Made by a program: the position numbers and the translations under genes. A stretch of DNA of 64,000 bases from Luzula sylvatica. Taxonomy: Eukaryota > Streptophyta > Magnoliopsida > Poales > Juncaceae. Position 1 is the first letter of the stretch, and each line of letters starts with the position of its first letter. The notes beneath the pieces were generated by a model that was given only the letters and a program-made list of their open reading frames with translations, made no database searches and was not told where the DNA came from. Location of the stretch: contig OX326957.1 in assembly GCA_946800325.1 (NCBI GenBank), positions 58,002,977 through 58,066,976 of the forward strand. The letters are read 5' to 3'. Shown here piece after piece: positions 12,487-21,829 of this stretch.

Positions 12487-13267
12487 ATGCAGTCAAGCCC
12501 AACAATGGCGAGCTGTATGTTAATCCGCCAAGCTACCGCTTTTTCGCCTTCATCGTATTCGAGGAGTGCGAAACATAATAACAGGGTTGTGAGAGTGAGA
12601 GCGGAAACAATGGCGACGGAGAAGCTAGGAATTAAAGTTGAGACAAACCCTTCCGAATCTCGACTCGCTCAATTAGGCGTCAAGCAATGGTCCAAGTATG
12701 TTTCTTTCCTTTTTTTTGCTGCGTATATACCCCTCTTAAAATCATGAATTTGTCAGAAACCCCTTTTAGGCTATGGTATCCAGTCTATAATCATATGCTT
12801 CGAAATTAATCTTGTATCAATTTCTTGTGAAACGGCCTTCTTTCGAGTCAATTTTGTCTTATAATCAGGCAATTTTAATCTGTCCGGATCACTAGCTAAT
12901 CAGACTTGCTCTGAGTTTCAAAATAAGTTTTAATTAAACCTCAATTTGCAACAATCTTCAGCTATGTTTCAATTATGCCTCTATTTAATCCAATCTGGGC
13001 TTAATTCGCCCCCAATTGCCCAAAAAACAGTATAATTAATGTATTTGTGCATATCATAGGTGGGGATGTCCTCCGAGTAAATTTCCATGGACGTACAGTG
13101 CAAAAGAAACATGCTACCTTCTAGAAGGAAAAGTCAAAGTTTATCCAGATGGACACAACGATGAATTTGTCGAAATTGGAGCTGGCGATTTGGTTGTCTT
13201 TCCAAAGGGGATGAGTTGTACTTGGGACGTTTCTGTAGCCGTTGATAAGCACTATCTCTTCGAATAG
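12487..13267 (+). CDS. Plastid-type small cupin (RmlC-like), copy 1, intact
   Basis: Two exons, 12487-12695 and 13060-13267, with a GT-AG intron splitting a Lys codon (AA|G), give 138 aa. Residues 1-41 are Ser/Arg-rich with few acids, as in a chloroplast transit peptide. The mature part begins near MATEKLGIKVE. The cupin_3 (DUF861) fold is seen in WGCPPSKFPWTYSAKETCYLLEG followed by GAGDLVVFPKG and CTWDV. The size and motifs fit the Arabidopsis single-domain RmlC-like cupins (At4g10300 type), whose reaction is not established. ATG 12505 is an alternative start, and ATG 12610 would give a form lacking the transit peptide. This is the founder of the downstream copies because only it keeps the upstream region. 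Confidence 0.9.
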
Positions 13268-14564
13268 TTTTATGTTTTCTTCGATTTTATCTCTTAATTT
13301 AGTTTCGAACTTTGGATCATATTAGTAATATGTTTGCCAATTTGGGTTTGAGTTTGAGCTTTATTAATAAACGATTTATTTGATAGGTTAATCTATTAAT
13401 GCCGTTATCTTCTAGTGATTTATACTCTATTTTATCTCTAGTGATTTGTACTCTCTTTTTAAATAATTTATGTAAGTTCATTAATTAATCTAATAATTAT
13501 ATATTTATGTAAGTTCATTAATTAATCTAATAATTTATGTAAGTTCATTAATTAATCTATTAATTTATGTAAGTTCATTAATTAATCTAATAATTTATGT
13601 AAGTTCATTAATTAATCTAATAATTAGTAAACTTAATAATTTAAAATTTAGTAATTTAAAGTTTTAAACATTGTATATTTAATTATTGAATACCTATATT
13701 TAATGATTTTATATAAATAATAACTTAAGAACTGAATAATTTAATATTTTAATAATTTCAGAAGATTTGAAATTTGAATAATTAATTCTTTTAGTGATTT
13801 ATATTTATATGTAATAATTTAGTAATTTAAACATTGTATATTAATATTTACAAATTGTCTAATTTAGATCTATTAATATCAAAAAATATTTCATTGTAAA
13901 CGAAACGTTTTATAACATGATGGTATATCGCTTTCGGTATTGTTACATGATTTTCTGTGTCGAAACACCATTTTTCTGCCAATTTGCATTTACATATTCT
14001 TCGAACATATGGAGATGTCAATTTATATTTTCCAAGTGTTAATATAAATTTTAATTGTCAAAAGTTTTTTTTTTTGAAGGGAATTGTCAAAAGTTTAGAG
14101 GGTCAGAAAGGAGAGTTAAAAGTGAAGTTCATACAAAACTTGTGTTCAAGATACGCACCTCACACATTTCTCTTATATAAGAACACAATTCAAGAGATAA
14201 CAGAAAAAAGGTTGTTTAATCATGTAATTGACGTGCATGCTAATAGCAAAGTTACTATTTACGAATCAAACACATTGATTTTGTTAAATCAAAAAAATTC
14301 TCCTACATATTTATCCTTGCTAAAAAAAATTGATATCAAATTTATCCCCACTTAACAATCTTGATAAATTTAACAAAAAATTCTTACAAATGACCGATTT
14401 ACCCTTCAATTCACCAACCCTTAATCCAATATCTAATCCTATACCCGATAATATGGAAACCCACTTCTAAATAACAAAACCAAACCATACAAAACCCGTG
14501 AACATTTCTCTTCTTCTGTCCATAAACCGCTAATCTGCTATCTCTAAACCATATTTGTAGCTCA
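13268..14564. other. Cupin 1 3' flank with 30 bp minisatellite
   Basis: At 13455-13625, TAAGTTCATTAATTAATCTA with ~10 bp of linker is repeated about five times at 30 bp spacing. The rest is AT-rich. An open frame at 13957-14355 has no recognisable domain and its counterpart in unit 3 is broken, so it is not called a gene. Unit 2 lacks most of this stretch. Confidence 0.7.
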
Positions 14565-14723
14565 ATGAACCCTCTCCTTTATCCTGGCGATCTGGAGATC
14601 TGGCGAGAGAAGCTCTTCTGCGACGAGAAGGAAATGAAATTTGGTTGCTCTCTCTCTCTGCACCGAGAACCAAGCTTCCTCTTCTCTTACACCCCCTTTT
14701 CTTTATCCGGCGACATGTTTTAA
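14565..14723 (+). CDS. Short ORF of unknown function, unit 1 copy
   Basis: A 52-codon frame beginning MNPLLYPGDLEIWREKL and containing HREPSFLFSY. The same frame is open in unit 2 (16860-17018) and, from a GTG or an upstream in-frame ATG, in unit 3 (26936-27124). I do not recognise it. Conservation among the three could simply reflect recent duplication. It may be the first exon or a fragment of a gene duplicated with the cupin region, since GT-rich splice-like sequences follow but no continuing exon was recognised. Confidence 0.25.
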   Translation: MNPLLYPGDLEIWREKLFCDEKEMKFGCSLSLHREPSFLFSYTPFSLSGDMF

Positions 14724-14955
14724 AAAGTACTCTATAGTACAGAATTTGAAGAAAAGAGTGCTTGAGTTAATTACAGTTCCTTTTATACTTTTGAACAAGC
14801 TAGTAAGGAACAGAAGTTCGAGCAAGAAGCAACCGGGATAATCAACAAACAACTAGGGTGATCAGTTCGAGCAACTCGGAGGAGCAGTACCAGCAAAAAG
14901 CAACGTATAATGGTGGGCGAGAGCTACGACCAATCGTCAGTGAGAAAGATAAGCA

Positions 14956-15305
14956 CTGAGGCTGAATACAAGGCTCTCGCATTGGCTGCATCTGAGGCTG
15001 TGTGGCTTCAATATGTTCTCTGGGAACTTCATCAAACACCTACTCACTCTCCCATTCTTTACTGTGATAACATCGGAGCCACGTATCTCGCGTCGAATCC
15101 GGTTTTTCATGCCAGAACTAAACACATTGAGATCGATTACCACTTTGTTCGGGAAAAAGTGGCGCAACGCACCCTCGCTGTTCGTTTTGTGTGCTCCGCG
15201 GATCAATTGGCTGATGCCTTGACCAAAGGCTTAGCTACGAGTAGGTTCCAGTTCTTACGACGCAAGCTCAAGGTGATGGAATACCCCCTTTCGCTTGAGG
15301 GGGGC
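14956..15305 (+). pseudogene. Copia RNase H C-terminal fragment
   Basis: The frame shows STEAEYKALA, WLQYVLWELH, LYCDNIGATYLASNPVFHART, HIEIDYHFVREKV, and DQLADALTKGL. This is the C-terminal part of Ty1/copia RNase H and the polyprotein end, followed by a G-rich polypurine tract and the LTR. The upstream part is missing. Homology to unit 2 ends at 14955, so this is a deletion junction inside a former copia element. Remnant only. Confidence 0.9.
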
Positions 15306-15740
15306 TGTTAAGATCAATTTTTGGGGATTTAGCGATGTCTCCAGTTTACGTTCATCACTGGAGACGAGTGTGCACCTTTCAGCTGATCTCCAGTATATTA
15401 ACGAACTTAACGATCATCAGTTGGGTTATATTTTTACTGTATGGGCTTTAGTTATGTTTATGCTGTACAGTAATGTTTAAGCTTGGGCCTTTTTCTATGT
15501 TTTCTTAATTAATTGAGTCAGTTAGATTAAGGAGATAAACACAGCATATTAAGCATGATTAGCCGGAAATTAAGGAAGAGTGGTTAGTAACATGGATGTA
15601 TAAATAAATGTACAATGTATTGAATAATCAAGCAATCTTTTTCAATTGAATAATAATAATAATCTTCTATTGTCTTCTTCTCTTCTCTGTTAAAAGTCTC
15701 TAATGGCTAAATAATTAACTTTAAATTAATCACTTTAACA
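15306..15740 (+). repeat. Copia LTR abutting cupin copy 2
   Basis: A 435 bp LTR with inverted ends TGTTAA/TTAACA. It is preceded by a polypurine tract (CTTGAGGGGGG) and the copia RNase H end, so it is the 3' LTR of a deleted element. Immediately after it, with no PBS and no detectable target duplication, comes GAAACAATGG of cupin exon 1. It contains a TATA box and an AT-rich leader. A nearly identical LTR (17526-19354, split by a Helitron) stands before cupin copy 3. Confidence 0.9.
15599..15606 (+). promoter_or_regulatory. LTR TATA box upstream of cupin copy 2
   Basis: TATAAATA lies 141 bp upstream of ATG 15747. Transcription starting ~30 bp downstream would give a leader of ~110 nt reading straight into the truncated cupin gene. 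The same box is kept at 19219-19226 before copy 3. Confidence 0.6.
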
Positions 15741-15746
15741 GAAACA

Positions 15747-16405
15747 ATGGCGACGGAGAAGCTAGGTATTAAAGTTGAGACGAACCCTTCCGAATCTCGA
15801 CTCGCTCAATTAGGCGTCAAGCAATGGTCCAAGTATGTTTCTTTCCTTTTTTTTTGCTGCGTATATATCCCTCTTAAAATCATGAATTTGTCAGAAACCC
15901 CTTTTAGGGTATGCTATCCAGTCTATAATCATATGCTTCGAAATTAATCTTGTATCAATTTCTTGTGAAACGGCATTCTTTTGAGTCAATTTTGTCTTAT
16001 AATCAGACTATTTCAATCTGTCCGGATCACTAGCTATATCAGACTGGCTCTGAGTTTCAAATAAGTCTTAATTGAACCTCAATTTGCAACAATCTTCAGC
16101 TTTGTTTCAATTATGACTCTATTTAATCCAATATGGGCTTAATTCGCCCCCAATTGCCCAAAAAAAAGTATAATGAATGTATTTGCGCATATCATAGGTG
16201 GGGATGTCCTCCGAGTAAATTTCAATGGACGAACAGTGCAAAAGAAACATGCTACCTTCTAGAAGGGAAAGTCAAAGTTTATCCTGATGGACACAACGAT
16301 GAATTTGTCGAAATTGGAGCTGGCGATTTGATCGTCTTTCCAAAGGGGATGAGTTGTACTTGGGACGTTTCTGTAACCCTTGATAAGCACTATCTCTTCG
16401 AATAG
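15747..16405 (+). CDS. Small cupin copy 2, no transit peptide, LTR-driven candidate
   Basis: Exons 15747-15832 and 16198-16405 with the same intron position as copy 1 encode 97 aa. The protein is nearly identical to the mature part of copy 1, with changes such as FQWTNSAKE for FPWTYSAKE and GDLIVF for GDLVVF, and VTLDKHY for VAVDKHY. The intron is retained, so this is a DNA-level duplicate and not a retrocopy. The first 41 codons and the native promoter are gone; the upstream sequence is a copia LTR with a TATA box. If expressed it should be cytosolic rather than plastid. The open frame and intact splice sites argue that it could still work, but no expression evidence is available here. Confidence 0.75.
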
Positions 16406-16859
16406 TTTTATGTTTTCGTTTATTTTATCTCTTAATTTAGTTTCGATGTTTGGATCATATAAATAATACATTTGCCAAATTGTGTTTGAGTTTGAGCTTT
16501 ATTATTAAAAGATCTATTTGATAGGTTAATCTATTAATGCCGTTATCTTCTAGTGATGTATACTCTATTTTGATTTGGTTATTCGGCATGTTTGATTTGA
16601 GGAATTGCTAGATTTGTTCAAAATCCATTGTTTGATTTGTGGTGTATTGTATTTCATCCTCAAAATCTCTATATTGTAGACTACAACAACCAACTAAATG
16701 GATATTAAGAGGTCAAATGAGGTCAAAAAACAGGGTATTAAACATTTTCGCCAACTGGCCTTATGAAAATACGTTTTTTCTACGAAGATTCCGTGAACAT
16801 TTCTCTTCTTCTATCCATAAACCGCTAATCTGCTATCTCTAAACCATATTTGTAGCTCA
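16406..16859. other. Cupin 2 3' flank and deletion junction
   Basis: Homology to unit 1 runs to about 16567 and resumes at about 16788 (GTGAACATTTCTC). The 220 bp between are unrelated to units 1 and 3 and no feature was recognised in them. Confidence 0.6.
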
Positions 16860-17018
16860 ATGAACCCTCTCCTTTATCCTGGCGATCTGGAGATCTGGCG
16901 AGAGAAGCTCTTCTGCGACGAGAAGGAAATGAAATTTGGTTGCTCTCTCTCTCCGCACCGAGAACCAAGCTTCCTCTTCTCTTACATCCCTTTTTCTTTA
17001 TCCGGCGACATGTTGTAA
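16860..17018 (+). CDS. Short ORF of unknown function, unit 2 copy
   Basis: Same 52-codon frame as at 14565, with only a few substitutions (for example SPHREP for SLHREP). The function is unknown and it may be only a duplicated fragment. The region after it to ~17390 is duplicated flank shared with 27125-27700 and holds no recognised gene. Confidence 0.25.
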   Translation: MNPLLYPGDLEIWREKLFCDEKEMKFGCSLSPHREPSFLFSYIPFSLSGDML

Positions 17019-17390
17019 GAAGTACTTTGTAGTAAAGAATTTGAAGAAAAGAGTGCTTGAGTTAATTACAGTTCCTTTTATACTTTTGAACAAGCTAGTA
17101 AGGAACAGAAGTTCGAGCAAGAAGCAACCGGGATAATCAACAAACAACTGGGGTGATCAGTTCGGCAACTCGGAGGAGCAGTTCGAGCAAGAAGCAACGT
17201 ATAATGGTGGGCGAGAGCTACGACCAATCATCAGTGAGAAAGATAAGCAAATGATTTGTCTATTTCAAGACATTCTTCCTCTACTATGATCTTGACGAGA
17301 AATTTCATTCATAATGTTAATAAACGAGTCACCAGTCCAAAGTAGATCCAGCGAAGAAGATAAAGGGACGAATGAATTTGTTATTGTCAC

Positions 17391-17426
17391 ACCCGCGTAG
17401 ATATCTCCGCATCTCGATCCAAATCA
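17391..17426 (-). pseudogene. CLPX last-exon fragment carried in unit 2
   Basis: Thirty-six bases match the coding part of the final CLPX exon at 28022-28056 with one substitution (CGCATCTCG for CGCGTCTCG). It is then joined to the copia RNase H end through the shared bases ATCA. It shows that the duplicated segment originally reached into CLPX and that the copia fragment was joined by deletion at a microhomology. Confidence 0.85.
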
Positions 17427-17525
17427 ATTGGCTGATGCCTTGACCAAAGGCTTAGCTATGAGTAGGTTCCAGTTCTTACGACGCAAGCTCAAGGTGATGG
17501 AATACCCCTTTCGCTTGAGGGGGGG
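17427..17525 (+). pseudogene. Copia polyprotein end, unit 2 copy
   Basis: The frame ADALTKGLAMSRFQFLRRKL is the extreme C-terminus of a copia polyprotein, followed by the G-rich polypurine tract and the LTR at 17526. It is shorter than the unit 1 remnant (14956), so the two units have different deletion endpoints. Confidence 0.85.
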
Positions 17526-19354
17526 TGTTAAGATCAATTTTTGGGGATTTAGTGATGTCTCAAGTTTACGCTCATCACTGGAGACGAGTGTGCACCTTTC
17601 AGCTGATCTCCAGTATATTAACGAACTTAACGATCTTCAGTTGGGTTATATTTTTACTGTATGGGCTTTAGTTATGTTTATGGGCTGTACAGTAATGTTT
17701 AAGCTTGGGCCTTTTTCTATGTTTTCTTAATTAATTGAGTCAGTTAGATTAAGGAGATAAACACTGCATATTAAGCATGACTAGGAGAATACTCGCGCTA
17801 CGCGGCGAGCATTTAAATTATGTTTTTCATTGTAATACAATTATATATTTGAATGATAATATTAATAATATCATCTTAAAATAAAGTTATTTGAATTCAT
17901 TTATTTATGATTATTCATATATATTATAATTATTTTACATTATGATATCAAGAAATATTCTTTTTTTAATCAAATAATAATACTTATAATAGTGTCATTA
18001 TATAATAATATATAATAATAAGATAAGATATAATACAATTTTACGAAAAACATAACAACAAATATATATCATTATTCACAATATATCATACAATATCAAA
18101 TATTAAAATAATGATCATACAATATATGTAGTAACACATTATTAATTGTATAGTAGCAATAATTTTTTATTGATTCAAAATGCAATGAAAAATATAAAAT
18201 AATATAAAACTTAATAGTGAAAGTAATTTAATAAATAATATCAAAATTTAATTTATAATAAACATAAATACAAATTATTTTATATCATATGATTTTTTTG
18301 TATTTTACATTTTGTAAAATAACAATACAATTTGATATGTGTTTATAAGTTTAAAAAATTATCTAGATGTATACACTTTTTTTTAATTCTATTATTTTTT
18401 GAAAAAAATTTGTTTGCTTAAAAACACTAATATAATCTACTTAATATTATATGAGATTCTTATTTTTATAATTTTTTTAAAAAATAAATAATAATACCTA
18501 AAATTTTAATTATGCAAATAAAATTCTTAAAAATATATTATGTAAATATATTTTTTTTTGCATTGTATTTTCTTACATAATATATTTACAAATTGAAATT
18601 ATGAAAAACGGTTTGTATGAACTATGTTAATATGGATGTCAAAATAAAGAGAAAAATAAAATGAATATATTTGATGGGTTTATAAAATTAAATTTCCAAA
18701 ATAATACTAATATATGTTGTATTTTTTTATAATATTACATATTACATTATTAGTATTTCATATATAAATTTTTCATATTCCATTGCATTCACATTTGATC
18801 ATGTAATCTTATGTGAAATGTTAAACAATTGATTAGACTTGGTCTAATATGATTCTAACCAATAATAATATGCCACATCATAAATGTAGGATGATGTGGC
18901 TTTCTAAGAATGCTTAAAACATGGTGTAAAATAATAACACATAAATGACTACACAAAATATGATTTTAAAAAATCTAACAAAAAAATAATGATTGAGATT
19001 AAACCACATCACTACATCTAATTGTTCAAATTAATACTTAAAAGTAATAATACAAAATGCATATATTGAATGATCAAACAATCACATCATACAATCTAAT
19101 TGTTAATAATCAAGATAAGCATGATGATGTGGATTAATGAGGAGACTCAGATATAGGTGCAAAATAAGGGGTGGTAAATTAGCCGGAAATTAAGGAAGAG
19201 TCGTTAGTAACATGGATGTATAAATAGATGTACGATGTATTGAATAATCAAGCAATCTTTTTCAATTGAATAATAATCTTCTATTGTCTTCTTCTCTTCT
19301 CTGTTAAAAGTCTCTAATGGCTAAATAATTAACTTTAAATTAATCACTTTAACA
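17526..19354 (+). repeat. Copia LTR split by a Helitron, abutting cupin copy 3
   Basis: TGTTAA...TTAACA as in the LTR at 15306. After removal of the Helitron (17781-19178) it is 431 bp, close to the 435 bp of its partner. The TATA box is at 19219-19226. It ends directly before GAAACAATGG of cupin copy 3. Confidence 0.9.
17781..19178 (-). mobile_element. Non-autonomous Helitron, family A
   Basis: The other LTR preserves the empty site AAGCATGA|TTAGCCGG, so the 1,398 bp insert is defined to the base. On the minus strand it starts TTTACCACCCCTTATTTTGC, ends in a GC-rich hairpin (CTCGC...GCGAG) followed by TATTCTCCTAG, and lies between A and T without target duplication: Helitron hallmarks. The interior is AT-rich with no ORF or captured gene recognised. 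A second copy lies at 32737-40914. Confidence 0.93.
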
Positions 19355-19360
19355 GAAACA

Positions 19361-19492
19361 ATGGCGACGGAAAAGCTAGGGATTAAAGTTGAGACGAACC
19401 CTTCCGAATCTCGACTCGCTCAATTAGGCGTCAAGCAATGGTCCAAGTATGTTTCTTTCCTTTTTTTTTGCTGCGTATATATCCCTCTTAAA
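19361..19492 (+). pseudogene. Small cupin copy 3, truncated in the intron
   Basis: Exon 1 (19361-19446) and the first ~46 bp of the intron match copies 1 and 2, then homology stops. No exon 2 was found downstream. It is a 5' fragment still headed by the copia LTR. Confidence 0.9.
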
Positions 19493-19717
19493 TTTTTTAT
19501 ATGACGTGATCATTTTTAAAGTTGAGACGAACAACATATATTATATTTTTTTTTAAGAGAACCTAGTCCACGAATCGTGATCATTTTTAATTTTTTATAT
19601 GACGTCAATGAGATTTGAAATCATGACCTATAGTATTTTGTGTTATGCATTGAACCATCTGAGGTCCGCGCAGTTGGCAAATAATATTGTAAAAATATTG
19701 TTCAGACTTTTTCACGC

Positions 19718-19752
<35 letters not shown>

Positions 19753-20811
19753 GTACAATAAGTTATTTATGCTTTGATAACAAACAGTTCTTTTTCATTT
19801 TTACTATTTGTTGATAATTTTAAGAGTAAAGTGTATTCACCAAAAATACAAATATAACATGCTTAGTATTCTCTAAAAAAAAAAAAAAATTAATAATTAA
19901 AATTAAATTTATTATGTAAATACAAATTATATTGAATTGTGTTTTTACATAACACTTTCAAACAATATATTTCACAATTTTTTAAAATTGAAGTTAAAAA
20001 AATTCTATTAACATAATGTATATTTTATAATATTATATTTTAATTTATTAGTAAATCATATATGAACTATTTCTCTTTAATTTGTATTCACATTTGATTG
20101 ATAATCTAACTTATACTAAATTATAACCAATTGAATAGACTTGGTATGACGTAAATCTAGCAAATCATGTAGTAAATGTAAGATAATGTGATGTTTTAAA
20201 AATGTGCATAGTCGGTTGTAAATTATTGGATATATATATATATATATATATGGCCTAACTTGATTGTGCCACATATTATTTTAATTATTAAAGCGATTAT
20301 AGTGATGTGGTCCAAGTCAACTTAGAGCATGATAGCAATCACGTCATTAATGTAAGATCATTAATGCAAGATGACGTGATTTGATAAAAATATACAAAGT
20401 CGATTTTAAAATAATGAATCCATGAATGTCCAAAAAGAAACCATGACCACGAAAAATCAAGAGCTAAGCAATGTATCTCATATCATATATCATAGTATAA
20501 TAATTGTAATGACTATAGTGGTATGTCACAAAAAAGTATTGCATAAAGTTAAGTGAAAGATAAAGTTGTACATAAAATTATATATTTTTTTATTTGAATT
20601 GATGTTAATTTATCAATGTCTTATTTTAGATCTTTCATCATAATCATTTTAACCATAAGAATATGATATGTGACAAAATATAAATCATGGATTAACCATT
20701 ATTTTTTTATGATTATGTTTTATTTGTACACATTTACTTGTCTCTTATTTTACACATAGTTTTGAGCAATTCTAGAATCCACATCACCTTATGTTGATGA
20801 TGTGTCAAAAG

Positions 20812-20996
20812 CAATGTTTTAAATTGCGATATATCGGTCCATTATGCTTGGACTGTAATTCACATATGATCATCGATATTGCGATATATTGCGGCGATAT
20901 TACGGCGCTATTTAGCAGGTTGCGGTGTTGCATTTTGTAAATATTTATTGCGATTTGCGCTATGACGGCGCAATTGCGCCGCAATTTAAATCATTG
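20812..20996. mobile_element. hAT-type MITE, 185 bp
   Basis: Ends CAATGTTTTAAATTGCG and, inverted, CAATGATTTAAATTGCG. It is flanked by a perfect 8 bp duplication GTCAAAAG (20804-20811 and 20997-21004), diagnostic of hAT insertion. The interior is rich in GCGATATTGCGG-like phrases. A 485 bp relative is at 62050-62534. Confidence 0.92.
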
Positions 20997-21796
20997 GTCA
21001 AAAGTATTATTCGCTAGTTTTATGTTGAACCGGTTCTATTTAATTTTTGAATAATTTCACAATACATTACATGATAAAATTTGAATACAAATGGAATGTG
21101 AAAAGTTTAAATATCTACCACTAATAAACAAATATATAATATCATAAAACATACATTAAATATTATTAGTATTTTTATAATATAATTTTAAAGAATTATG
21201 AAATATATTCATTTGAATTTTTTCTTTGTTACGAGTCCATATTGTCATATATCCAATTTTTTTCTAGATTAAAGTTACGACAGTTGTGCATGAAAATACA
21301 ATATAAAAGTAAGTATAATTAGATTAATGACTTGTTAGTCTAATTTTAGTATGTTTAAAACTATAATTTTAAAAGATTTACATACTAATAAGTATGTTGT
21401 ATATGTATTTTTATGCAAAAAAATTCATGTTTTTTTTTGAACAAATAATAAAAAGGATAGAAATTAATTTACCAAACCCAAATGATTTCTTCAACTTATA
21501 AAATATATATATTTCGATAAAAATTTACCTGACACAAATGACTTCTTGAATTTTTAAAATGCTATTATTCTTATTTTTAGACGTGTAAATTTAAAATTTT
21601 CATATGATTTTTTCTTTTTATTTATGTCCATGCATGTTATTTTATTATCTTATAGTAGCATTTATCTTTTATTGTATATCATATTTTTGTCATCATCAAA
21701 CTTCCTTAGTCAATATGATTTTTATTTTCACAAAATATTATGTTTGTTACCAAAAAATCACAACTAAATATTATATGCATGCCAAAACAAATGAAA

Positions 21797-21829
21797 TTTT
21801 TTTGCCTCAAAACGCGGGTAGTTTCCTAG
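21797..21829 (+). mobile_element. Degenerate Helitron 3' end
   Basis: ACGCGGGTAGTTTCCTAG followed by T resembles the 3' end at 26759 (GCGCGGGCTATTTTCCTAG). The left arm of the hairpin is not intact. The sequence from about 21000 to here looks like Helitron interior in the opposite orientation to 19850-20400. The start was not found. Confidence 0.45.

Larger units (their letters stand above)
12603..15740 (+). repeat. Segmental duplication unit 1
   Basis: Order: cupin gene from GGAAACAATGG, 3' flank, a 30 bp AT-rich minisatellite, a ~1 kb flank with a short conserved ORF, the end of a copia RNase H gene, and a copia LTR. Units 2 and 3 repeat this order with high identity in the shared parts. 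The junction to unit 2 lies exactly at the LTR end. Confidence 0.9.
15741..19354 (+). repeat. Segmental duplication unit 2
   Basis: Repeats unit 1 from GAAACAATGG to the LTR end, with three differences. A ~1 kb stretch equivalent to 13420-14495 is absent. A longer 3' flank extends into a CLPX last-exon fragment. A 1,398 bp Helitron sits in the LTR. Confidence 0.9.

Noticed and set aside
13957..14355. 132-codon frame downstream of cupin 1
   Set aside because: The duplicated counterpart at 25579 has a shortened, shifted frame and no domain is visible. It is probably chance in AT-rich DNA.
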